Source: Chryseobacterium gleum (GTDB taxonomy: Bacteria; Bacteroidota; Bacteroidia; Flavobacteriales_D; Sanyastnellaceae). From it: a stretch of DNA of 7,295 bases. The stretch is taken from assembly GCA_945878835.1 (NCBI GenBank), contig CAMCUG010000070.1:1-7295 (forward strand). Reading direction: 5' to 3'. Below the pieces are notes generated by a model. That model was not told the origin of the DNA. It did no database searches and saw only the letters and a program-made list of their open reading frames with translations. Of this stretch, positions 1 to 5,912 are shown piece by piece. Numbering within the stretch: position 1 is the first letter of the stretch; every line of letters starts with the position of its first letter. Both the position numbers and the translations under genes were made by a program.

Positions 1-146
1 TTCTGCATGTCAGAAATACTTGCAGCCCCTCGCTGCCACATCCATTCCCGAATCTGCTTCGCACGAAACGAAGGAGCGCCAAGTTTTTTCAACTCGGACA
101 TTAGTTCTTCCGAACTCAATTCTCGCAAATCCTTTTTTGTATTCAT
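1..146 (-). CDS. rlmN: 23S rRNA/tRNA adenine-C2 methyltransferase RlmN, N-terminal fragment
   Basis: This is the first 48 codons of a gene running off the left edge, starting at the ATG whose complement is at 144-146. The peptide begins MNTKKDLRELSSEELMSELK and continues with LGAPSFRAKQIREWMW and RGAASISDM. That matches the small N-terminal helical domain of RlmN, where an LG-x-P-x-(F/Y)RA-x-Q-(I/L)-x-x-W block is characteristic. RlmN is a cytoplasmic radical SAM enzyme that methylates C2 of A2503 in 23S rRNA and A37 in some tRNAs. The radical SAM core with its CxxxCxxC cluster motif lies outside the window, so catalytic residues cannot be checked. The gene is divergent from the barrel-protein gene. 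A perfect TAnnTTTG element lies only 6 bp before the start codon, which suggests a very short leader. Confidence 0.9.
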   Translation of the reverse strand, partial: MNTKKDLRELSSEELMSELKKLGAPSFRAKQIREWMWQRGAASISDMQ

Positions 147-152
147 GCCGAG

Positions 153-160
153 CAAAGATA
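153..160 (-). promoter_or_regulatory. Bacteroidota -7 element, likely rlmN promoter
   Basis: Read on the minus strand the site is TATCTTTG, a perfect match to the Bacteroidota sigma-factor -7 consensus TAnnTTTG. Its downstream edge is 6 bp from the rlmN ATG, so transcription would begin close to the start codon and give an almost leaderless mRNA. I see no clear TTG at the -33 position, so this rests on the -7 element and its placement. Confidence 0.5.
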
Positions 161-167
161 GATAGCT

Positions 168-175
168 TACATTTG
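168..175 (+). promoter_or_regulatory. Bacteroidota -7 element, likely promoter of the barrel/kinase unit
   Basis: The site is TACATTTG, a perfect match to the TAnnTTTG consensus, ending 17 bp before the ATG at 193. The nearest upstream TTG (137-139) is 28 bp away, longer than the usual spacing of about 20 bp, so the -33 element is uncertain. The predicted 5' leader is about 10-13 nt. Confidence 0.5.
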
Positions 176-192
176 AATCACATTGTCTTTTC

Positions 193-1008
193 ATGAAGCG
201 ACTGATTTTTATATTCATCTTTTCCCCTGCGATAATCTGTTTCGGGCAAACGGATAGTCTTGACGTTGTTCTAGCCCCCGATACTGTCATGCCTTTTCCG
301 GAAATTAACATCGAGAACTTCGAAATGGCTCCCTTGCAAATTCTTGAAGACGACTACAACTCCAAGGATTACATTCGATACATGTGCTTCTTCACCGGGG
401 TTGATTTCGGCTTGGTTTCATTGCAAAACACAACGTTTCCAATACAGCCAAAACAATCGTTCGCTGTACGACTGAATCTGGTGGAATATAAAAAGCAGTT
501 GTTCGAAAATAGATTTGGGTTTTTCTCGGGAATTTCATTGGGCTACCAGCAAATCGGATTTCAAGATAATTTCACTTTTATTATTCTAGATGGTCAAACA
601 CTTATTCAGCCAGATATCCTCGATTACGTGAAGAACCAACTTCGTTCCTTTTCGGTTTCTATTCCGTTTATGTTTGAAATAAATAGCAAAAACACGTTCA
701 AGAAAAATGTCCATGTTGCGTTTGGTGTGCAAGAGAGCTACCGCTACGCGAACAGCTCTTATCAGATGCACAAGACCGGTGAAGCCACCATCATTCGAAA
801 AAACAGCGAAGACATTCATGTAAACAGATTCAATCTGGAAGCGTGCGTGCGGGTGGGTTTTCAGAATCTAACTTTTTTCGCTTCGCGCTCACTAACACCA
901 CTTTTTAGCACCAATAAATTTCAAACTGAAATTTATCCAATGACCATTGGGCTATGTATAATTCCAGCCAATACCAAACCCAGCGATTCAGAAAATTTCG
1001 ATTTTTAA
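193..1008 (+). CDS. Predicted outer-membrane beta-barrel protein (PorT/porin-like), unassigned
   Basis: The product is 271 aa. It opens with a Sec signal peptide (K2-R3, hydrophobic 4-17, likely cleavage after C16-F17-G18 before Q19), so it is exported. A hydrophilic acidic segment (about 20-58) precedes a region from about 62 onward with alternating hydrophobic, aromatic and glycine residues typical of short transmembrane beta strands (GVDFGLVSL, FGFFSGISLGYQQIGF, ACVRVGFQNLTFFASRSL). This resembles the loosely conserved outer-membrane beta-barrel families of Bacteroidota, of which PorT is one, but no diagnostic motif identifies it as PorT itself. C16 in the signal region does not fit a lipobox. 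Its stop is 4 bp from the histidine kinase start, so the two are probably co-transcribed. The barrel may sense or be controlled together with the kinase; this is inference. The short C-terminal tail after the last strand is hydrophilic (TKPSDSENFDF). Confidence 0.65.
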   Translation: MKRLIFIFIFSPAIICFGQTDSLDVVLAPDTVMPFPEINIENFEMAPLQILEDDYNSKDYIRYMCFFTGVDFGLVSLQNTTFPIQPKQSFAVRLNLVEYKKQLFENRFGFFSGISLGYQQIGFQDNFTFIILDGQTLIQPDILDYVKNQLRSFSVSIPFMFEINSKNTFKKNVHVAFGVQESYRYANSSYQMHKTGEATIIRKNSEDIHVNRFNLEACVRVGFQNLTFFASRSLTPLFSTNKFQTEIYPMTIGLCIIPANTKPSDSENFDF

Positions 1009-1012
1009 TCCC

Positions 1013-2464
1013 ATGACATTACGATCCCGCATATACGTTTCGCTTTTTTCAGTCATTGTCATTTCCTTTTTGGCAACGGGAATTGTCGCATGGATCGACC
1101 ACTACGAGCACGACATTACTTACAACGAAGAGCGTATTGCGGAGAAAGAAAAATCCATTCGGGAATCACTTGATTATTTGCTGCTTCAAAACGGCGGATT
1201 CATTGACGCTGATTCCATTTCTATGCTTCTGGGTGACAAAGTTTGCGAGCTTTCTGAAGTGAACGATATGTTCATTACCATCTACGATTTGAATGGAAGG
1301 TATCTCGTGTCTATGAACACCGACACTGCAGAAGGTTTAAAAATTCCAATGCAACTCAATGCGGAACTTACTACGCAAATAACGACTTCAACAAAAAAGA
1401 AAGCCATTATACTTCCCTCTGAAACAAACGCCACTCAAAATTTAGCCTATTGGTGTTTCAGCGATGACTATGGCAGACCGCTTGCGCTAGTTGGAATGTT
1501 GTATGAAAAGAAAGATGTCGAGAAAGTTAAGCTCTGGAATTTTATGCAAGAAATTGGAAAAACATTCTTGGTGCTTTTCGTCGTTGCAGCAGCCATAGCT
1601 TTCCTCATAACACGAGATTTCACACGTTCGCTCAGCAAGCTTAGCGACAGCATCAATCATTTGAAACTCGGAAAAAAGAATGAGAAGTTAGAGTGGGAGA
1701 GCAACGATGAAATTGGACAACTCATTCAAGAGTACAACAGCATGTTGTTTCAGTTGGAAGCCAGCGCCGATAAGCTAGCGCAACAGGAGCGTGAAACAGC
1801 TTGGCGCGAAATGGCGCAGCAAGTAGCACATGAGATTAAAAATCCGCTTACGCCCATGAAGCTGCGCATGCAGCATCTGCAACGCTCTTGGCAAGATCAT
1901 CCCGAAGAATTTCAAACGCGTTTGAATGATTTCGTGCAGAGCATGACCGATCAAATTGATACGCTCTCGCACATTGCGCAGGAGTTTTCAAACTTTGCAA
2001 AAATGCCTCAATCGAAAAACGAACGATTGAATCTTCAAGACATCGTGAAGTCGGTTCTTTCAACATTTGAAAACGAAAACCAAACGATTTCCTTTTATCA
2101 AAACACACACGACACTGCTTTCGTCTTTGGAGATAAATCGCACGTGATTCGTGTGTTGAACAATCTCCTAACAAACGCTATTCAGTCAATTCCTACCGAC
2201 CGGAAAAAGAACATTTCTCTCGGGTTGCGCTTTTCTAAAAATCACGTTACCATTAAAATAACCGATAACGGGAGTGGAATTTCCCCAGAAATTTCAAAGC
2301 GTATTTTCATGCCGAATTTTACTACACGCAGCGCCGGTAGTGGACTTGGTTTGGCAATGGTAAAGAGTATCGTTACTCAAATGAACGGTAAGGTCGCATT
2401 CCGAACTCAGGTAGATAAAGGAAGTTCCTTCTTCGTTATTCTTCCACTAGATCAAAAAGCATAG
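1013..2464 (+). CDS. Membrane sensor histidine kinase, NtrY-like (HAMP-HisKA-HATPase)
   Basis: The product is 483 aa and is a complete two-component sensor kinase of the inner membrane. Transmembrane helix 1 is about residues 9-28, an extracytoplasmic sensor region spans about 29-183, and helix 2 is about 184-200. A HAMP linker follows (about 201-253, including LSDSINHL and NDEIGQL). The dimerisation and phosphoacceptor domain carries the H-box VAHEIKNPLTPMKLRMQ with H273 as the phosphorylated histidine. The NPLTP form is typical of NtrY-like kinases. The ATP-binding domain has the N-box (NNLLTNAI, 383-390), G1 box DNGSGI (418-423), F-box (F432, F436) and G2 box GSGLGLAM (442-449), so it should be active. 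It follows the barrel gene by 4 bp. No response regulator is in the window. The sensor domain fold is not assigned and no ligand can be named. The last 29 bp overlap the convergent cyclase gene. Confidence 0.95.
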   Translation: MTLRSRIYVSLFSVIVISFLATGIVAWIDHYEHDITYNEERIAEKEKSIRESLDYLLLQNGGFIDADSISMLLGDKVCELSEVNDMFITIYDLNGRYLVSMNTDTAEGLKIPMQLNAELTTQITTSTKKKAIILPSETNATQNLAYWCFSDDYGRPLALVGMLYEKKDVEKVKLWNFMQEIGKTFLVLFVVAAAIAFLITRDFTRSLSKLSDSINHLKLGKKNEKLEWESNDEIGQLIQEYNSMLFQLEASADKLAQQERETAWREMAQQVAHEIKNPLTPMKLRMQHLQRSWQDHPEEFQTRLNDFVQSMTDQIDTLSHIAQEFSNFAKMPQSKNERLNLQDIVKSVLSTFENENQTISFYQNTHDTAFVFGDKSHVIRVLNNLLTNAIQSIPTDRKKNISLGLRFSKNHVTIKITDNGSGISPEISKRIFMPNFTTRSAGSGLGLAMVKSIVTQMNGKVAFRTQVDKGSSFFVILPLDQKA

Positions 2465-3245
2465 GCCTGCTCGGAGCAGCATCGTTGGCGAAATTTGAAA
2501 CTTGCAAATTCAAGATATAGCGTCCGTCTACAATTTCATTCGGAACGTAAATGAATTCCGTGATGGTTTTTTGAAAATTCGGATTCGAAGGAACATTCCA
2601 AAACAAATGATGCGCAGCAAGCTCTCCGCCGTCCTCCTCGCGATCTACACTGGGCAAGTCAATGAGCAAATGCTGAACACCCGCATCAACTATGCGTTGC
2701 ATTGCGCTAATAGTTAGGTAAGGAAAATTCGTGCCTGAGTATTGTCTCTGCACTTTCGAATGATCATTCGGTTTTGTGCGAATAATAAGCGCGTCAACTT
2801 TCAAATCAAACCCCTCTAAACTCTCTTCATCAACCACCCAATCCCCTTGCGAAGCATCTTGTGAAACATCTTTCGAAGAATCTTGCTCCGCATCTTGTGA
2901 AACATCTTTCGAAGAATCTTTCCTCCTTAACTCCACCGTAACCAGTTTAGCCATATAATGTGAGGAACCTATGCTTCTAACCACCGGAACATCCGTATCC
3001 ACAATATGTCCAACATTTTCCGTGTGCGTGCCGTGACCATGCGGATTAAAATACACATCACGAAAATTCACTGCCCCGCCTTCGGCTACAGAACCCAAGA
3101 ATTGTTCAGTGCGAACGGGGTCAATGCGCATAGGCTCTACGTACCAAGCGCGCGGACCATTTGGATTCATAGAAATGCTAAGATCCATTCCTTTTTCGGT
3201 TTGAAATGAATAGCGTCGCCCGTCTTTTTCCAGCGTTAGTTTCAT
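2436..3245 (-). CDS. Cyclase-family (kynurenine formamidase-like) metal-dependent hydrolase with repeat insertion
   Basis: The product is 269 aa with no signal peptide, so cytoplasmic. The segment FNPHGHGTHTENVGH (66-80) is a variant of the metal-binding signature HxGTHxDxPxH of the cyclase superfamily (PF04199), with E76 in place of the usual Asp. A second conserved block is LLIDLPSVDREEDGG (193-207), followed by E209 and H212-H213 (likely active-site region). Members include kynurenine formamidases and other hydrolases, so the substrate here is unknown. Residues 110-133 are two tandem copies of DSSKDVSQDAxQ, very hydrophilic and inserted between a predicted strand (LVTVELRR) and the segment leading to DALIIRTKP. 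They look like a surface-loop insertion derived from a DNA repeat also found after the mmcQ/yjbR-like gene. The start is 9 bp downstream of the hemW stop, implying one transcript. The 3' end overlaps the kinase gene by 29 bp. Confidence 0.88.
   Translation of the reverse strand: MKLTLEKDGRRYSFQTEKGMDLSISMNPNGPRAWYVEPMRIDPVRTEQFLGSVAEGGAVNFRDVYFNPHGHGTHTENVGHIVDTDVPVVRSIGSSHYMAKLVTVELRRKDSSKDVSQDAEQDSSKDVSQDASQGDWVVDEESLEGFDLKVDALIIRTKPNDHSKVQRQYSGTNFPYLTISAMQRIVDAGVQHLLIDLPSVDREEDGGELAAHHLFWNVPSNPNFQKTITEFIYVPNEIVDGRYILNLQVSNFANDAAPSRPMLFDLVEE
2847..2918 (-). repeat. Two tandem 36 bp repeat units inside the cyclase gene
   Basis: Read on the minus (coding) strand, units 2918-2883 and 2882-2847 both begin GATTCTTCGAAAGATG, continue TTTCACAAGATGC, and differ only near their ends (GGAG versus TTCG). 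The 36 bp length preserves the reading frame and gives the 12-residue repeat. The core forms a small hairpin (TCTT, loop CGA, AAGA). A 21-base stretch at 2866-2886 recurs exactly at 7237-7257 in non-coding DNA. A further match is 2846-2860, whose reverse complement occurs exactly at 7183-7197. Confidence 0.9.
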
Positions 3246-3254
3246 GTTACAAGA

Positions 3255-4361
3255 TTAAATAAATAATGTTGAAATAATGTGGTCGGAAATGAGCCATCCT
3301 TTCGGCGTAAGTCGAAATCCAGAATCATCCATTTCCGCACTTCCTCTTTCCACATACTTGAAAAAATTCCGTTCGTTCTCTTTCCTCCAATCGTCGGGAA
3401 AATCTTTCCATTCAATTCCTTCGCATGTTCGAAGTCCGACCATGATTCGTTCGTTCCAACAATCCACTTCAGTAAGCTCTTCCACCTCGAAAAATTCTTT
3501 TTTCAATTCTATCAATCGAATGTACTGCGCATTATTCGAAATGTTCCATCGACGTTTTCCTTCCGAAAAAGAATGTGCCGAAGGCCCGAAACCCACATAG
3601 GGAATGCCTTTCCAGTAATTCCCGTTATGAACAGAGCGAAGCCCTGGCTTCGCGTAATTCGAAAGCTCATAATGCTCGTATCCGAGAAGCTTCGCGGTTT
3701 CGTGTAAATACAAAAAACTCTTTTCAACCTCTTCGTCTTTTTGCAGTTCTAAAATTCCTTTTTTCTGACGAGCGCCGAAAACTGTTTTCTCTTCAATCGT
3801 AAGCGCATAGGCACTGAAATGCGGAATTTCCAGCTGAAGCAATTGCTCAACATTCGATTGCCATTGTGAAAACGTGGCAATGGGAATTCCAAAAATAAGA
3901 TCCGCTGTAATGTTGGTGATTCCCGAGTCTTGCGCCCGTTTGATTGCGGCTTCAGCTTGATCCCCTGTGTGCTTGCGGTTCATGTATTCGAGATGCTCGT
4001 CGTAAAAAGATTGAACTCCTATGCTCAGCCTATTGATTCCTATGCGCTGAAGCGTTCGCAAATATTCAGGTGTAAGGTCTTCCGGATTGGCTTCCAACGT
4101 AATTTCTGTTGCGTTGGACACGCTATCTCCTAAGGCGTCGAGCAGTCTTCCTAACTGCATTTCCGTTAGGACAGACGGCGTGCCTCCGCCAAAGTAGATC
4201 GTGCTTATTTCACTTTGCGACAATTCTTCTTTTCGAAGCACCATTTCCTTCAACATAGCAACAACCAAATCTTCTTGCGCGTCGAGCTTCGTAGAAAAAT
4301 GAAAATCACAATAGTGACAGGCATGCCTGCAGAACGGAATATGAAAATAGACACCCATCAT
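3255..4361 (-). CDS. hemW: Radical SAM family heme chaperone HemW
   Basis: The product is 368 aa, close to the usual HemW length of about 375. The N-terminal radical SAM core opens with VYFHIPFCRHACHYCDF, where C11, C15 and C18 form the CxxxCxxC motif binding the 4Fe-4S cluster. The residue after C18-D19 is F20 rather than Cys, as in HemW and unlike coproporphyrinogen dehydrogenase HemN. Further signatures are YFGGGTPS (56-63), EANPEDLT (90-97), GINRLSIGVQS (108-118) and DLIFGIP (154-160). The HNxxYW motif, implicated in heme binding in HemW, is intact at 245-250 (HNGNYW), followed by the conserved GFGPSAHS (257-264). A C-terminal HemN-like domain follows. Known HemW proteins insert heme into respiratory enzymes; older annotations call them oxygen-independent coproporphyrinogen oxidase. 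ATG codons at both 4361 and 4358 could serve as start. It heads a unit with the cyclase gene. Confidence 0.96.
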   Translation of the reverse strand: MMGVYFHIPFCRHACHYCDFHFSTKLDAQEDLVVAMLKEMVLRKEELSQSEISTIYFGGGTPSVLTEMQLGRLLDALGDSVSNATEITLEANPEDLTPEYLRTLQRIGINRLSIGVQSFYDEHLEYMNRKHTGDQAEAAIKRAQDSGITNITADLIFGIPIATFSQWQSNVEQLLQLEIPHFSAYALTIEEKTVFGARQKKGILELQKDEEVEKSFLYLHETAKLLGYEHYELSNYAKPGLRSVHNGNYWKGIPYVGFGPSAHSFSEGKRRWNISNNAQYIRLIELKKEFFEVEELTEVDCWNERIMVGLRTCEGIEWKDFPDDWRKENERNFFKYVERGSAEMDDSGFRLTPKGWLISDHIISTLFI

Positions 4362-4405
4362 CTGCGCGAATTTAGTTAGCTTCGCGTACGCAAGACGAAT
4401 AAGAA
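4362..4405. promoter_or_regulatory. Divergent intergenic region between hemW and the biotin-carrier unit
   Basis: Only 44 bp separate the two divergent start codons, so both promoters must lie here or reach into coding DNA. Near-matches to TAnnTTTG point outward: TAAATTCG on the minus strand (complement of 4367-4374), 5 bp before the hemW ATG, and TAGCTTCG on the plus strand (4377-4384), 21 bp before the carrier ATG. Each has one mismatch (C for the third T). The layout mirrors the rlmN/barrel gap. A perfect 8 bp palindrome, GCGTACGC, lies at 4384-4391 and could be a protein-binding site, but this is speculative. Confidence 0.35.
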
Positions 4406-4906
4406 ATGAAGGCCACTGTAAATAATGCCACCGTATTCGAAGTTTCTTCGAACTTAAACAGTAAAACCGTTTTATTAAACGACCAGTCGTTACCGCTAGA
4501 CCTTCTGCAAAATGGTGCTCATCTGCATTTCGTTTGGAAGGGGAAAAGCGTAAACGTAGAGGTTATCTCTCTCTCCAAGGAAGATAAAAAAGTTGTGTTG
4601 AAGGTCAACAATAAAACAACGGAGGTTCGGTTAGAAGAGCCGTTGGACGCTTTGTTGAATTCCCTCGGGTTCTCTTCCGCGAACAACGCGAAAATTAAAC
4701 AAGTTAAATCTCCAATGCCAGGACTTGTACTTTCAATAAGTGCAGAAATTGGAAAAGAAATAAAAAAAGACCAGCCCCTCTTGATCCTCGAAGCCATGAA
4801 AATGGAAAACGTCATTAAGAGTCCAACCGACGGAGTGGTAAAAAGCATTTCAGTGAATACTGGCCAAGCTGTTGAAAAAGGATCGGTCATGATTACTTTT
4901 GACTAG
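4406..4906 (+). CDS. Biotin carboxyl carrier-like protein (biotin/lipoyl-binding domain)
   Basis: The product is 166 aa. Residues about 97-166 form a biotinyl domain with the conserved SPMPGLV entry (102-108), the biotin attachment motif EAMKME (129-134) in which K132 would be biotinylated, and the closing half GVVKSISVNTGQAVEKGSVM. The N-terminal about 90 residues contain short beta-rich stretches similar to the linker part of carriers used by propionyl- or acetyl-CoA carboxylase-type enzymes. It would carry carboxybiotin between a biotin carboxylase and a carboxyltransferase in the cytoplasm. Neither partner gene is in the window, so the parent enzyme cannot be identified, and another biotin-dependent enzyme such as a decarboxylase is possible. 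It is first in a tight unit with the secreted protein starting 4 bp downstream. Confidence 0.9.
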   Translation: MKATVNNATVFEVSSNLNSKTVLLNDQSLPLDLLQNGAHLHFVWKGKSVNVEVISLSKEDKKVVLKVNNKTTEVRLEEPLDALLNSLGFSSANNAKIKQVKSPMPGLVLSISAEIGKEIKKDQPLLILEAMKMENVIKSPTDGVVKSISVNTGQAVEKGSVMITFD

Positions 4907-4910
4907 TCAA

Positions 4911-5912
4911 ATGAAACATCTGTTTTTAAGCATAACACTATTTTTCGTCGCCTTGCAGGCAATGGCCCAGCCATGTACTTCTGTCGAGAATAATATATTA
5001 TGCGCCGATGCGCCTGTTACGACCAATCAATTGATCTCTGCTCCATTCAACACAGGGTGTTTCAGTTATTCAATGACAGGTTTTTACAGCTTTCATACTG
5101 GAACCGTTCCAAATGGTATCCTTGAGGCGGCATTACTGCTGCAGGATTGCGATGATTTTTCAGGGAACGACACCATGGGGCTTGTGGTTGCTGAACTAAT
5201 TCCTTCCTCAGACCCTTGCTTACCGGCGTCATACAATATTATTAGTCCGTGCTTCTCCACAGATTCGAGTGAGGTTTTTTTCGTTGGAGGATTACTTCCC
5301 GATCACGATTATGTGCTCCTTGTGGGTTCCGATCACGATCCTCTTTTCGGAATTTGTTCATACGATTTATTCATTGGAGGGTCTGCGGTAGATATTGTCG
5401 CAGGAACTTTCCCCTATGAAATTGTTTTAGGCGAATCTACTTCAGCCATAGCGCAAGGTGGAAGCCCGGGAACAACCTACACTTGGGAGCCAATGCCGGA
5501 ATTCAACGAGATAACCAGCGATTCAACCATGACCTTTTATCCGACTGAAGAAGGACAAACGATCTCCATTTCCGCGGTTGGAACCATCGGAGACTGCACC
5601 GTGAACGCTCCCATTTTCGTCAATATTCTATCTCCAATTTCAATCTACAACGCACTTACTCCGAACGACGATAACATAGATGACACTTGGACAATCAACG
5701 GAATTGACCGACCCGTATTCGAAGCCGCTGTGGTAAGTGTTTTCGATAGATGGGGACAACAAGTATTTAAATCGCTCGGGTATCGCACCCCGTGGGACGG
5801 CACAAACAACGGAAAGTATTTACCTACTGGTGCGTACTACTACGTCATTGAATTGAATACCTATAACTTGTACATACCACCGTATGTCGGAATCGTTTCC
5901 ATATTAAGATGA
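4911..5912 (+). CDS. Secreted protein with T9SS type B (gliding-motility-associated) C-terminal sorting domain
   Basis: I take the ATG at 4911 (333 aa) rather than the in-frame TTG at 4899. It lies 4 bp after the carrier stop and directly gives a signal peptide, MKHLFLSITLFFVALQAMA, cleaved before Q20. The frame from TTG would add four residues before it. Residues about 20-160 contain seven cysteines (22, 31, 50, 80, 103, 114, 149), and C229 makes eight, consistent with disulfides outside the cell. Residues about 175-240 look like an Ig/PKD-like beta domain (TYTWEPMP, DCTVNAPIFVNI). Residues about 243-333 are a type B sorting domain (TIGR04131/CHU_C type): ISIYNALTPNDDNIDDTW, then VFDRWGQQVF, then WDGTNNGKYLPTGAYYYVI. 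This domain directs passage through T9SS and surface attachment or release. Its biological role is unknown; no enzymatic domain is visible. It overlaps the PorP/SprF gene by 4 bp, its likely partner. Confidence 0.92.
   Translation: MKHLFLSITLFFVALQAMAQPCTSVENNILCADAPVTTNQLISAPFNTGCFSYSMTGFYSFHTGTVPNGILEAALLLQDCDDFSGNDTMGLVVAELIPSSDPCLPASYNIISPCFSTDSSEVFFVGGLLPDHDYVLLVGSDHDPLFGICSYDLFIGGSAVDIVAGTFPYEIVLGESTSAIAQGGSPGTTYTWEPMPEFNEITSDSTMTFYPTEEGQTISISAVGTIGDCTVNAPIFVNILSPISIYNALTPNDDNIDDTWTINGIDRPVFEAAVVSVFDRWGQQVFKSLGYRTPWDGTNNGKYLPTGAYYYVIELNTYNLYIPPYVGIVSILR

Noticed and set aside
193..1008. Assignment of the barrel protein as the T9SS component PorT
   Set aside because: Only general barrel-like composition and a signal peptide are visible; nothing specific to PorT was recognised, so a generic name is kept.
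1848..2174. 108-codon open frame on the minus strand within the histidine kinase gene
   Set aside because: It is antisense to the H-box and the region linking to the ATPase domain, whose conservation explains the open frame; no independent signal supports it.
2847..2918. Frameshift or pseudogene in the cyclase because of the repeat
   Set aside because: The repeat is exactly 72 bp, keeps the frame, and conserved blocks on both sides are intact.
3277..3802. Several open frames of 75-142 codons on the plus strand opposite hemW
   Set aside because: They lie fully within the strongly conserved hemW gene on the other strand, have unnatural serine- and phenylalanine-rich composition, and match no family I recognise; they are shadows of hemW codon usage.
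4519..4890. 123-codon open frame on the minus strand opposite the biotin carrier gene
   Set aside because: The carrier reading is certain from its EAMKME motif, and the reverse frame has no start context or family resemblance.
4899..4910. TTG start for the T9SS cargo, four codons earlier
   Set aside because: It would overlap the carrier gene and place extra residues before the signal peptide; the ATG at 4911 is a normal start and gives a typical signal peptide.
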